DNA from: Jacaranda mimosifolia
Lineage: Eukaryota > Streptophyta > Magnoliopsida > Lamiales > Bignoniaceae
DNA length: 64,000 nt
Reading direction: 5' to 3'
NCBI GenBank assembly: GCA_018894105.1
Contig: CM032122.1
Location: forward strand, 22,355,674-22,419,673
Positions 44,101 to 58,682 of the stretch are shown one piece after another. Below the pieces are notes generated by a model that ran no database searches, was not told the DNA's origin, and saw only the letters and a program-made list of their open reading frames with translations. Every line of letters starts with the position of its first letter. Position 1 is the stretch's first letter. The translations under genes and the position numbers were made by a program.

Positions 44101-47100
44101 CAAATAAGCACTTGATTTCCACATAAAATGTACTAGCAGTTGCCTTTAAAGATTTCTCAAGATATCAGTACGTTAGTACTTCACTAAAGGAGATTTATAC
44201 TTGATTTCGAAACATATGTACTTCGTTATGGAAAATGTAAACTTGATTTCCGCTGAAAATATGCTAGTAGTTGCCTGAACAAATTGTCTGACATATCTGT
44301 GTTTAGAACTTCACTAAGGGAGATTTACATTTGATTTCGACCCATATGTACTTCATTATGGCAAATATGCACTTGATTTCCACTGAAAATTTACTAGCAG
44401 TTGCTTGCACAACGTGTATTTCAACATGACCTCGTATATACTTTGTTTGTTGTATCTATGTACTTTATTTATATTGAACATATACTACGAGTACATGAGC
44501 AGATGTGTGAGATATAAGTGCTTTAGTAGTTTCACTAAGGGAGATTTATATATGATTTGGGGACATGTGTACTTCATAATTTCAATTATGTACTCAATTT
44601 CTTGATTTTTTGTACTAATATTGATGAATTTGAATTTCGTTCCTTTTTTTTCTTTTTATTTCTTTATAATAAATAACCAAAACTGTAAAAATATGTGTAA
44701 TATTAGTATGGTATGAATACAAACATGTTAAAGTACTTAAGACATAACTACTTAGTCTTTAAAATATTGTACTTGAACCTCCCTATAATTATTATAGATT
44801 AATTATTCCATTGCACAAAGTGTACTTCAACATAACCTTATTTATAAGTTCTTCGTTCGAAGGTAGTAGCCTGTATAGATTTCCTGAGATATCAATGCTT
44901 TCATACTTCACTAAGGCAGATTTATATTAGATTTTGAAACATATGTACTTTATTATTGCGAATATGTGATTAATTTCCACTGAAAATATATTAGCAGTTG
45001 TCTGAACAAATTGTGTGAGATATTTGTATTTGGTTCTTAACTAAGGGAGGTACATACTTGATTACGGGAATGTATGTACTTCATTATAGCAAATAAGCAC
45101 TTGATTTCCACTGGAAATGTACTAGCAGTTGCCTTTAAAGATTTCTCAGGATATCAGTACCTTAGTACTTCACTAAAGGAGATTAATACTTGATTTTGAA
45201 ACATATATACTTCATTATGGCAAATGTATACATGATTTCCGCAGAAAATATGCTAGTAGTTGCCTGAACAAATTGTCTGACATATCTGTGTTTAGTACTT
45301 CACTAAGGGAGATTTACATTTGATTTCGAGACATATGTACTTCAATATGGCAAATATGCACTTGATTTCCACTGAAAATGTACTAGCAGTTGCTTTCACA
45401 AAGTGTATTTCAACATGACCTCGTATATACTTTGTTTGTTCTATCTATGTACTTTATTTATATTGAACATATACTACGAGTACATGAGCAGATGTGTGTG
45501 ATATCAGTGCTTTATTACTTTCACTTAGGGAGATTTATATATGATTTTGGGACATGTGTACTTCGTAATTTCAATTATGTACTCCATTTCTTGATTTTTT
45601 GTACAAATATGGATGAATTTGAGCTTCGTTGCTTTTTTTTCTCTTTTTTTTATTTATAATAAGTAACCAAAACTGTAAAAATATGTGTAATATAAGTATC
45701 GTTTGAATATAAACATGTTAAAGTATTTAAGAGATAACTACTAGCAATCGAGGGAATAAGTTATCATTTGCAGTTATGTAAAGTGTACGTATGCATTCAA
45801 AGTTGTGAATACATGGGCATTTGATGATCATATCTATCCATCCACTCATACAAATATGTACTTAGTCTTTAAAATAATGTACTTGAACCTCCCTCTAATT
45901 GTTATAGATTAATTATTCCATTGCACAAAGTGTACTTCAACATAACCTTATTTATACTTTCTTCGTTCGAAGGTAGTAGCCTGTATTGATTTCCGGAGAT
46001 ATTAATGCTTTAATACTTCACTAAGGCAGATTTATATTTGATTTTGAAACATATGTACTTTATTATTGCGAATATGTACTTCATTTCCACTGAAAATATA
46101 TTAGCAGTTGCCTGAACAAATTGTGTGAGATATTTGTATTTGGTTCTTAACTAAGGGAGGTACATACTTGATTACGGGAATGTATGTACTTCATTATAGC
46201 AAATAAGCACTTGATTTCCACTGGAAATGTACTAGCAGTTGCCTTTAAAGATTTCTCTGGATATCAGTACCTTAGTACTTCACTAAAGGAGATTAATACT
46301 TGATTTTGAAACATATATACTTCATTATGGCAAATGTATACGTGATTTCCGCTGAAAATATGCTAGTAGTTTCCTGAACAAATTGTCTGACATATCTGTA
46401 TTTAGTACTTCACTAAGGGAGATTTACATTTCATTTCGAGACATATGTACTTCATTATGGCAAATATGCACTTGATTTCCACTGAAAATTTACTAGCAGT
46501 TGCTTGCACAAAGTGTATTTCAACATGACCTCGTATATACGTTGTTTGTTCTATCTATGTACTTTATTTATATTGAACATATACTACGAGTACATGAGCA
46601 GATGTGTGAGATATAAGTGCTTTAGTACTTTCACTAAGGGAGATTTATATACGATTTTGGGACATGTGTACTTCATAATTCCAATTATGTACTCAATTTC
46701 TTGATTTTTTGTACTAATATTAATGAATTTGAGTTCCGTTCCTTTTTTTTCTTTTTTTTTCTTTATAATAAATAACCAAAACTATAAAAATATATGTAAT
46801 ACTAGTATGGTATGAATACAAACATGTTAAAGTACTTAAGAGATAACTACTAGCAATCGAGGGATTAAGATATCATTCGCAGTGATGTAAAGTTTACGTA
46901 TGCATTCGAAGTTTTAAAAACATGAGCATTTGATGATCATATCCATCCTTCCACTCATACAAATATGTACTTAGTCTTTTAAATATTGTACTTGAACCTC
47001 CCTATAATTATTATAGATTAATTATTCCATTGCATAAAGTGTACTTCAACATAACCTTATTTATACTTTCTTCGTTCGAAGGTAGTAGCCTGTATAGATT

Positions 47101-50100
47101 TCCTTAGATATCAATGCTTTAATACTTCACTAAGGCAGATTTATATTTGATTTTGAAACATATGTACTTTATTATTGCGAATATGTACTTAATTTCCCCT
47201 GAAAATATATTAGCAGTTGCCTGAACAAATTGTGTGAGATATTTGTATTTGGTTCTTAACTAAGGGAGGTACATACTTGATTACGGGAATGTATGTACTT
47301 CATTATAGCAAATAAGCACTTGATTTCCACTGGAAATGTACTAGCAGTTGCCTTTAAAGATTTCTCAAGATATCAGTACCTTAGTACTTCACTAAAGGAG
47401 ATTTATACTTGTTATAGAAACATATATACTTCATTATGGCAAATGTATACAAGATTTCCGCTGAAAATATGCTAGTAGTTGCCTTAACAAATTGTCTGAC
47501 ATATCTGTATTTAGTACTTAACTAAGGGAGATTTACATTTGATTTCGAGACATACGTACTTCATTATGGCAACTATGCACTTGATTTCCACTGAAAATTT
47601 ACTAGCAGTTGCTTGCACAAAGTGTATTTCAACATGACCTCGTATATACTTTGTTTGTTCTATCTATGTACTTTATTAATATTGAACATATACTGCGAGT
47701 ACATGAGCAGATGTGTGAGATATAAGTGCTTTAGTACTTTCACTAAGGGAGATTTATATATGATTTTGGGACATGTGTACTTCATAATTTCAATTATGTA
47801 CTCAATTTCTTGATTTTTTGTACTAATATTGATGAATTTGAGTTTCGTTCCTTTTTTTTCTTTTTATTTCTTTATAATAAATAACCAAAACTGTAAAAAT
47901 ATGTGTAATATTAGTATGGTATGAATACAAACATGTTAAAGTACTTAAGAGATAACTACTTAGTTTTTAAAATATTGTACTTGAACCTCCCTATAATTAT
48001 TATAGATTAATTATTCCATTGCACAAAGTGTACTTCAACATAACCTTATTTATAAGTTCTTCGTTCGAAGGTAGTAGCCTGTATAGATTTCCTGAGATAT
48101 CAATGCTTTCATACTTCACTAAGGCAGATTTATATTTGATTTTGAAACATATGTACTTTATTAATGCGAATATATACTTAATTTCCACTGAAAATATATT
48201 AGCAGTTGTCGGAACAAATTGTGTGAGATATTTGTATTTGGTTCTTAACTAAGGGAGGTACATACTTGATTACGGGAATGTATGTACTTCATTATAGCAA
48301 ATAAGCACTTGATTTCCACTGGAAATGTACTAGCAGTTGCCTTTAAAGATTTCTCAGGATATCAGTACCTTAGTAGTTCACTAAAGGAGATTAATACTTG
48401 ATTTTGAAACATATATACTTCATTACGGCAAATGTATACGTGATTTCCGCTGAAAATATGCTAGTAGTTGCCTGAACAAATTGTCTGACATATCTGTATT
48501 TAGTACTTCACTAAGGGAGATTTACACTTCATTATGGCAAATATGCACTTGATTTTCACTGAAAATGTACTAGCAGTTGCTTGCACAAAGTGTATTTCAA
48601 CATGACCTCGTATATACTTTGTTTGTTCTATCTATGTACTTTATTTATATTGAACATATACTACGAGTACATGAGCAGATGTGTGTGATATCAGTGCTTT
48701 ATTACTTTCACTAAGGGAGATTTATATATGATTTTGGGACATGTGTACTTCGTAATTTCAATTATGTACTCCATTTCTTGATTTTTTGTACAAATATGGA
48801 TGAATTTGAGCTTCGTTGCTTTTTTTTCTCTTTTTTTTATTTATAATAAGTAACCAAAACTGTAAAAATATGTGTAATATAAGTATCGTTTGAATATAAA
48901 CATGTTAAAGTATTTAAGAGATAACTACTAGCAATCGAGGGAATAAGTTATCATTTGCAGTAATGTAAAGTGTACGTATGCATTCAAAGTTGTGAATACA
49001 TGGGCATTTGATGATCATATCTATCCATCCACTCATACAAATATGTACTTAGTCTTTAAAATAATGTACTTGAACCTCCCTCTAATTGTTATAGATTAAT
49101 TATTCCATTGCACAAAGTGTACTTCAACATAACCTTATTTATACTTTCTTCGTTCGAAGGTAGTAGCCTGTATTGATTTCCGGAGATATTAATGCTTTAA
49201 TACTTCACTAAGGCAGATTTATATTTGATTTTGAAACATATGTACTTTATTATTGCGAATATGTACTTCATTTCCACTGAAAATATATTAGCAGTTGCCT
49301 GAACAAATTGTGTGAGATATTTGTATTTGGTTCTTAACTAAGGGAGGTACATACTTGATTACGGGAATGTATGTACTTCATTATAGCAAATAAGCACTTG
49401 ATTTCCACTGGAAATGTACTAGCAGTTGCCTTTAAAGATTTCTCTGGATATCAGTACCTTAGTACTTCACTAAAGGAGATTAATACTTGATTTTGAAACA
49501 TATATACTTCATTATGGCAAATGTATACGTGATTTCCACTGAAAATATGCTAGTAGTTGCCTGAACAAATTGTCTGACATATCTGTATTTAGTACTTCAC
49601 TAAGGGAGATTTACATTTCATTTCGAGACATATGTACTTCATTATGGCAAATATGCACTTGATTTCCACTGAAAATTTACTAGCAGTTGCTTGCACAAAG
49701 TGTATTTCAACATGACCTCGTATATACGTTGTTTGTTCTATCTATGTACTTTATTTATATTGAACATATACTACGAGTACATGAGCAGATGTGTGAGATA
49801 TAAGTGCTTTAGTACTTTCACTAAGGGAGATTTATATACGATTTTGGGACATGTGTACTTCATAATTTCAATTATGTACTCAATTTCTTGATTTTTTGTA
49901 CTAATATTAATGAATTTGAGTTCCGTTCCTTTTTTTTCTTTTTTTTTCTTTATAATAAATAACCAAAACTATAAAAATATATGTAATACTAGTATGGTAT
50001 GAATACAAACATGTTAAAGTACTTAAGAGATAACTACTAGCAATCGAGGGATTAAGATATCATTCGCAGTGATGTAAAGTTTACGTATGCATTCGAAGTT

Positions 50101-50799
50101 TTAAAAACATGAGCATTTGATGATCATATCCATCCTTCCACTCATACAAATATGTACTTAGTCTTTTAAATATTGTACTTGAACCTCCCTATAATTATTA
50201 TAGATTAATTATTCCATTGCATAAAGTGTACTTCAACATAACCTTATTTATACTTTCTTCGTTCGAAGGTAGTAGCCTGTATAGATTTCCTTAGATATCA
50301 ATGCTTTAATACTTCGCTAAGGCAGATTTATATTTGATTTTGAAACATATGTACTTTATTATTGCGAATATGTACTTAATTTCCCCTGAAAATATATTAG
50401 CAGTTGTCTGAACAAATTGTGTGAGATATTTGTATTTGGTTCTTAACTAAGGGAGGTACATACTTGATTACGGGAATGTATGTACTTCATTATAGCAAAT
50501 AAGCACTTGATTTCCACTGGAAATGTACTAGCAGTTGCCTTTAAAGATTTCTCAAGATATCAGTACCTTAGTACTTCACTAAAGGAGATTAATACTTGAT
50601 TTTGAAACATATATACTTCATTATGGCAAATGTATACATGATTTCCGCTGAAAATATGCAAGTAGTTGCCTGAACAAATTGTCTGACATATCTGTATTTA
50701 GTACTTAACTAAGGGAGATTTACATTTGATTTCGAGACATACGTTCTTCATTATGGCAAATATGCACTTGATTTCCACTGAAAATTTACTAGCAGTTTC
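41198..50799 (+). repeat. Higher-order repeat, period about 3207 bp, three copies
   Basis: Monomer lengths run 989, 1110, 1108 / 989, 1110, 1109 / 968, 1110, 1109. Units begin at 41198, 44405 and 47613. The 66-codon windows at 41198 and 44405 translate identically, and those at 43297 and 46504 differ by one residue, while monomers within a unit differ more. The partial sequence from 40231 to 41197 matches the third monomer of the unit (43438-44404), so a further copy probably extends into the gap. The third copy has a 21-bp deletion near 48526. Confidence 0.85.
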
Positions 50800-53700
50800 T
50801 TGCACAAAGTGTATTTCAACATGACCTCGTATATACTTTGTTTGTTCTATCTATGTACTTTATTTTTATTGAACATATACTGGGAGTACATGAGCAGATG
50901 TGTGAGATATAAATGCTTTAGTACTTTCACTAAGGGAGATTTATATATGATTTTGGGACATCTATACTTCATAATTTCCATTATGTACTCAATTTCTTGA
51001 TTTTTTGTACTAATATTGATGAATTTAAGTTTCGTTCCTTTTTTTTCTTTTTATTTCTTTATAATAAATAACCAAAACTGTAAAAATATGTGTAATATTA
51101 GTATGGTATGAATACAAAAATGTTAAAGTACTTAAGAGATAACTACTTAGTTTTTAAAATATTGTACTTGAACCTCCCTATAATTATTATAGATTAATTA
51201 TTCCATTGCACAAAGTGTACTTCAACATAACCTTGTTTACAAGTTCTTCGTTCGAAGGTAGTAGCCTGTATAGATTTCCTGAGATATCAATGATTTCATA
51301 CTTCACTAAGGCAGATTTATATTTGATTTTGAAACATATGTACTTTATTATTGCGAATATGTACTTAATTTCCACTGAAAATATATTAGCAGTTGTCTGA
51401 ACAAATTGTGTGAGATATTTGTATTTGGTTCTTAATTAAGGGAGGTACATACTTGATTACGGTAATGTATGTACTTCATTATAGCAAATAAGCACTTGAT
51501 TTCCACTGAAAATGTACTAGCAGTTGCCTTTAAAGATTTCTCAGGATATCAGTACCTTAGTACTTGACTAAAGGAGATTAATACTTGATTTTGAAACATA
51601 TATACTTCATTATGGCAAATGTATACGTGATTTCCGCTGAGAATATGCTAGTAGTTGCCTGAACAAATTGTCTGACATATTTGTATTTAGTACTTCACTA
51701 AGGGAGATTTACATTTGATTTCGAGACAAACGTTCTTCATTATGGCAAATATGCACTTGATTTCCACAGAAAATTTACTAGCAGTTGCTTGCACAAAGTG
51801 TATTTCAACATGACCTCGTATATACTTTGTTTGTTCTATCTATGTACTTTATTTTTAGTGAACATATACTGCGAGTACATGAGCAGATGTGTGAGATATA
51901 AGTGCTTTAGTACTTTCACTAAGGGAGATTTATATATGATTTTGGGACATGTGTACTTCATAATTTCAATTATGTACTCAATTTCTTGATTTTTTGTACT
52001 AATATTGATGAATTTAAGTTTCGTTCCTTTTTTTTCTTTTTATTTCTTTATAATAAATAACCAAAACTGTAAAAATATGTGTAATATTAGTATGGTATGA
52101 ATACAAACATGTTAAAGTACTTAAGAGATAACTACTTAGTTTTTAAAATATTGTACTTGAACCTCCCTATAATTATAATAGATTAATTATTCCATTGCAC
52201 AAAGTGTACTTCAACATAACCTTATTTACAAGTTCTTCGTTCGAAGGTAGTGGCCTATATAGATTTCCTTAGATATCAATGCTTTAATACTTCACTAAGG
52301 CAGGTTTATATTTGATTTTGAAACATATGTACTTTATTATTGCGAATATGTACTTAATTTCCACTGAAAATATATTAGCAGTTGCCTGAACAAATTGTGT
52401 GAGATATTTGTATTAGGTTATTCACTAAGGGAGATACATACTTGATTACGGGAATGTATGTACTTCATTATAGCAAATAAGCACTTGATTTCCACTGGAA
52501 ATGTACTAGCAGTTGCCGTTAAAGATTTCTCAAGATATCAGTACCTTAGTACGTCAGTAAAGGAGATTTATACTTGTTATAGAAACATATATACTTCATT
52601 ATGGCAAATGTATACATGATTTCCGCTGAAAATATGCTAGTAGTTGCCTTAACAAATTGTCTGACATATCTGTAATTAGTACTTCACTAAGGGAGATTTA
52701 CATTTGATTTCGAGACATATGTACTTCATTATGCCAAATATGCACTAGATTTCCACTGAAAATTTACTAGCAGTTGCTTGCACAAAGTGTATTTCAACAT
52801 GACCTCGTATATACTTTGTTTGTTCTATCTATGTACTTTATTTATATTCAACATATACTACGCGTACATGAGCAGATGTGTGAGATATAAGTGCTTTAGT
52901 ACTTTCCGTAAGGGAGATTTATATATGATTTTGGGACATGTCTACTTCGTAATTTCAATTATGTACTCCATTTCTTGATTTTTTGTACAAATATGGATGA
53001 ATTTGAGCGTCATTGCTTTTTTTTCTGTTTTTTTTATTTATAATAAATAACCAAAACTGTAAAAATATGTGTAATATAAGTCTGGTTTGAATACAAACAT
53101 GTTAAAGTATTTAAGAGATAACTACTAGCAATCGAGGGAATAAGTTATCATTTGCAGTAATGTAAAGTGTACGTATGCATTCAAAGTTGTGAATACATGG
53201 GCATTTGATGATCATATCTATCCATCCACTCATACAAATATGTACTTAGTCTTTAAAATAATGTACTTGAACCTCCCTCTAATTGTTATAGATTAATTAT
53301 TCCATTGCACAAAGTGTACTTCAACATAACCTTATTTATACTTTCTTCGTTCGAAGGTAGTAGCCTGTATAGATTTCCTTAGATATCAATGCTTTAATAC
53401 TTCACTAAGGCAGATTTATATTTGATTTTGAAACATATGTACTTTATTATTGCGAATATGTACTTAATTTCCACTGAAAATATATTAGCAGTTGCCTGAA
53501 CAAATTGTGTGAGATATTTGTATTTGGTTCTTAACTAAGGGAGGTACATACTTGATTACGGGAATGTATGTACTTCATTATAGCAAATAAGCACTTGATT
53601 TCCACTGGAAATGTACTAGCAGTTGCCTTTAAAGATTTCTCAAGATATCAGTACCTTAGTACTTCACTAAAGGAGATTTATACTTGTTATAGAAACATAT

Positions 53701-53887
53701 ATACTTCATTATGGCAAATGTATACAAGATTTCCGCTGAAAATATGCTAGTAGTTGCCTGAACAAATTGTCTGACATATCTGTATTTAGTACTTCACTAA
53801 GGGAGATTTACATTTGATTTCGAGACATATTTACTTCATTATGGCAAATATGCACTTGATTTCCACTGAAAATTTACTAACAGTTGC

Positions 53888-56800
53888 TTGCACAAAGTGT
53901 ATTTCAACATGACCTCGTATATACTTTGTTTGTTCTATCTATGTACTTTATTTATATTGAACATATACTACGAGGACATGAGCAGATGTGTGAGATATAA
54001 GTGCTTTAGTACTTTCGGTAAGGGAGATTTATATATGATTTTGGGACATGTCTACTTCGTAATTTCAATTATGTACTCCATTTCTTGATTTTTTGTACAA
54101 ATATGGATGAATTTGAGCTTCGTTGCTTTTTTTTCTCTTTTTTTTATTTATAATAAATATCCAAAACTGTAAAAATATGTGTAATATAAGTATGGTTTGA
54201 ATACAAACATGTTAAAGTATTTAAGAGATAACTACTAGCAATCGAGGGAATAAGTTATCATTTGCAGTAATGTAAAGTGTACGTATGCATTCAAAGTTGT
54301 GAATACATGGGCATTTGATGGTCATATCTATCCATCCACTCATACTAATATGTACTTTATTTATATTGAACATATACTGCGAGTACATGAGCAGATGTGT
54401 GAGATATAAGTGCTTTAGTACTTTCACTAAGGGAGATTTATATATGATTTTGGGACATGTGTACTTCATAATTTCAATTATGTACTCAATTTCTTGATTT
54501 TTTGTACAAATATTGATGAATTTGAGTTTCGTTCCTTTTTTTTCTTTTTATTTCTTTATAATAAATAACCAAAACTGAAAAAATATGTGTAATATTAGTA
54601 TGGTATGAATACAAACATGTTAAAGTACTTAAGAGATAACTACTTAGTTTTTAAAATATTGTACTTGAACCTCCCTATAATTATTATAGATTAATTATTC
54701 CATTGCACAAAGTGTACTTCAACATAACCTTATTTACAAGTTCTTCGTTCGAAGGTAGTAGCCTGTATAGATTTCCTGAGATATCAATGCTTTGACACTT
54801 CACTAAGGCAGATTTATATTTGATTTTGAAACATATGTACTTTATTATTGCGAATATGTACTTAATTTTCACTGAAAATATATTAGCAGTTGTCTGAACA
54901 AATTGTGTGAGATATTTCTATTTGGTTCTTAACTAAGGGAGGTACATACTTGATTACGGGAATGTATGTACTTCATTATAGCAAATAAGCACTTGATTTC
55001 CACTGGAAATGTACTAGCAGTTGCCTTTAAAGATTTCTCAGGATATCAGTACCTTAGTACTTCACCAAAGGAGATTAATACTTGATTTTGAAACATATAT
55101 ACTTCATTATGGCAAATGTATACGTGATTTCCGCTGAAAATATGCTAGTAGTTCCCTGAACAAATTGTCTGACATATCTGTATTTAGTACTTCACTAAGG
55201 GAGATTTACATTTGATTTCGAGACATATGTACTTCATTATAGCAAATATGCACTTGATTTCCACTGAAAATTTACTAGCAGTTGCTTGCACAAAGTGTAT
55301 TTCAACATGACCTCGTATATACGTTGTTTGTTCTATCTATGTACTTTATTTATATTGAACATATACTATGAGTACATGAGCAGATGTGTGAGATATAAGT
55401 GCTTTAGTACTTTCACTAAGGGAGATTTATATATGATTTTGGGACATGTGTACTTCATAATTTCAATTATGTACTCAATTTCTTGATTTTTTGTACTAAT
55501 ATTGATGAATTTGAGTTTCGTGCCTTTTTTTTCTTTTTATTTCTTTATAATAAATAACCAAAACTGTAAAAATATGTGTAATATTAGTATGGTATGAATA
55601 CAAACATGTTAAAGTACTTAAGAGATAACTACTTAGTCTTTAAAATATTGTACTTGAACCTCCCTATAATTATTATAGATTAATTATTCCATTGCACAAA
55701 GTGTACTTCAACATAACCTTATCTACAAGTTCTTCATTCGAAGGTAGTAGCCTGTATAGATTTTCTGAGATATCAATGCTTTGACACTTCACTAAGGCAG
55801 ATTTATATTTGATTTTGAAACATATGTACTTTATTATTGCGAATATGTACTTAATTTCCACTGAAAATATATTAGCAGTTGTCTGAACAAATTGTGTGAG
55901 ATATTTGTATTTGGTTCTTAACTAACGGAGGTACATACTTGATTACGGGAATGTATGTACTTCATTACAGCAAATAAGCACTTGATTTCCACTGGAAATG
56001 TACTAGCAGTTGCCTTTAAAGATTTCTCAGGATATCAGTACCTTAGTACTTGACTAAAGCAGATTAATACTTGATTTTGAAACATATATACTTCATTATG
56101 GCAAATGTATACGTGATTTTCGCTGAAAATATGCTAGTAGTTGCCTGAACAAATTGTCTGACATATCTGTATTTAGTACTTCACTAAGGGAGATTTACAT
56201 TTGATTTCGAGACATATTTACTTCATTATGGCAAATATGCACTTGATTTCCACTCAAAATTTACTAACAGTTGCTTGCACAAAGTGTATTTCAACATGAC
56301 CTCGTATATACTTTGTTTGTTCTATCTATGTACTTTATTTATATTGAACATATACTACGAGTACATGAGCAGATGTGTGAGATATAAGTGCTTTAGTACT
56401 TTCGGTAAGGGAGATTTATATATGATTTTGGGACATGTCTACTTCGTAATTTCAATTATGTACTCCATTTCTTGATTTTTTGTACAAATATGGATGAATT
56501 TGAGCTTCGTTGCTTTTTTTTCTCTTTTTTTTATTTATAATAAATATCCAAAACTGTAAAAATATGTGTAATATAAGTATGGTTTGAATACAAACATGTT
56601 AAAGTATTTAAGAGATAACTACTAGCAATCGAGGGAATAAGTTATCATTTGCAGTAATGTAAAGTGTACGTATGCATTCAAAGTTGTGAATACATGGGCA
56701 TTTGATGATCATATCTATCCATCCACTCATACTAATATGTACTTTATTTATATTGAACATATACTGCGAGTACATGAGCAGATGTGTGAGATATAAGTGC

Positions 56801-58682
56801 TTTAGTACTTTCACTAAGGGAGATTTATATATGATTTAGGGAGATTTATATATGATTTTGGGACATGTGTACTTCATAATTTCAATTATGTACTCAATTT
56901 CTTGATTTTTTGTACTAATATTGATGAATTTGAGTTTCGTTCCTTTTTTTCCTTTTTATTTCTTTATAATAAATAACCAAAACTGAAAAAATATGTGTAA
57001 TATTAGTATGGTATGAATACAAACATGTTAAAGTACTTAAGAGATAACTACTTAGTTTTTAAAATATTGTACTTGAACCTCCCTATAATTATTATAGATT
57101 AATTCTTCCATTGCACAAAGTGTACTTCAACATAACCTTATTTACAAGTTCTTCGTTCGAAGGTAGTAGCCTGTACAGATTTCCTGAGATATCAATGCTT
57201 TCACACTTCACTAAGGCAGATTTATATTTGATTTTGAAACATATGTACTTTATTATTGCGAATATGTACTTAATTTTCACTGAAAATATATTAGCAGTTG
57301 TCTGAACAAATTGTGTGAGATATTTCTATTTGGTTCTTAACTAAGGGAGGTACATACTTGATTACGGGAATGTATGTACTTCATTATAGCAAATAAGCAC
57401 TTGATTTCCACTGGAAATGTACTAGCAGTTGCCTTTAAAGATTTCTCAGGATATCAGTACCTTAGTACTTCACTAAAGGAGATTAATACTTGATTTTGAA
57501 ACATATATACTTCATTATGGCAAATGTATACGTGATTTCCGCTGAAAATATGCTAGTAGTTGCCTGAACAAATTGTCTGACATATCTGTATTTAGTACTA
57601 CACTAAGGGAGATTTACATTTGATTTCGAGACATATGTACTTCATTATAGCAAATATGCACTTGATTTCCACTGAAAATTTACTAGCAGTTGCTTGCACA
57701 AAGTGTATTTCAACATGACCTCGTATATACGTTGTTTGTTCTATCTATGTACTTTATTTATATTGAACATATACTATGAGTACATGAGCAGATGTGTGAG
57801 ATATAAGTGCTTTAGTACTTTCACTAAGGGAGATTTATATATGATTTTGGGACATGTGTACTTCATAATTTCAATTATGTACTCAATTTCTTGATTTTTT
57901 GTACTAATATTGATGAATTTGAGTTTCGTGCCTTTTTTTTCTTTTTATTTCTTTATAATAAATAACCAAAACTGTAAAAATATGTGTAATATTAGTATGG
58001 TATGAATACAAACATGTTAAAGTACTTAAGAGATAACTACTTAGTCTTTAAAATATTGTACTTGAACCTCCCTATAATTATTATGGATTAATTATTCCAT
58101 TGCACAAAGTGTACTTCAACATAACCTTATTTATAAGTTCTTCGTTCGAAGGTAGTAGCCTGTATAGATTTCCTGAGATATCAATGCTTTCATACTTTAC
58201 TAAGGCAAATTTATATTTGATTTTGAAACATATGTACTTTATTATTGCGAATATGTACTTAATTTCCACTGAAAATATATTAGCAGTTGTCTGAACAAAT
58301 TGTGTGAGATATTTGTATTTGGTTCTCAACTAAGGGAGGTACATACTTAATTACAGGAATGTATGTAATTCATTATAGCAAATACGCACTTGATTTCCGC
58401 TGGAAATGTACTAGCAGTTGCCTTTAAAGATTTCTCAGGATATCAGTACCTTAGTACTTCACTAAAGGAGATTAATACTTGATTTTGAAACATATATACT
58501 TCATTATGGCAAATGTATACGTGATTTCCGCTGAAAATATGCTAGTAGTTGCCTGAACAAATTGTCTGACATATCTGTATTTAGTACTTCACTAAAGGAG
58601 ATTTACATTTGATTTCGAGACATATGCACTTCATTATGGCAAATATGCTCTTGATTTCCACTGAAAATGTACTAGCAGTTGC
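53888..58682 (+). repeat. Second higher-order repeat, period about 2.4 kb, two copies
   Basis: Monomer lengths are 1398, 989 (53888-56274) and 1419, 989 (56275-58682). Each long member contains a partial internal duplication of about 410 bp. The extra 21 bp in the second copy is a tandem AGGGAGATTTATATATGATTT at 56817-56858. Confidence 0.8.
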
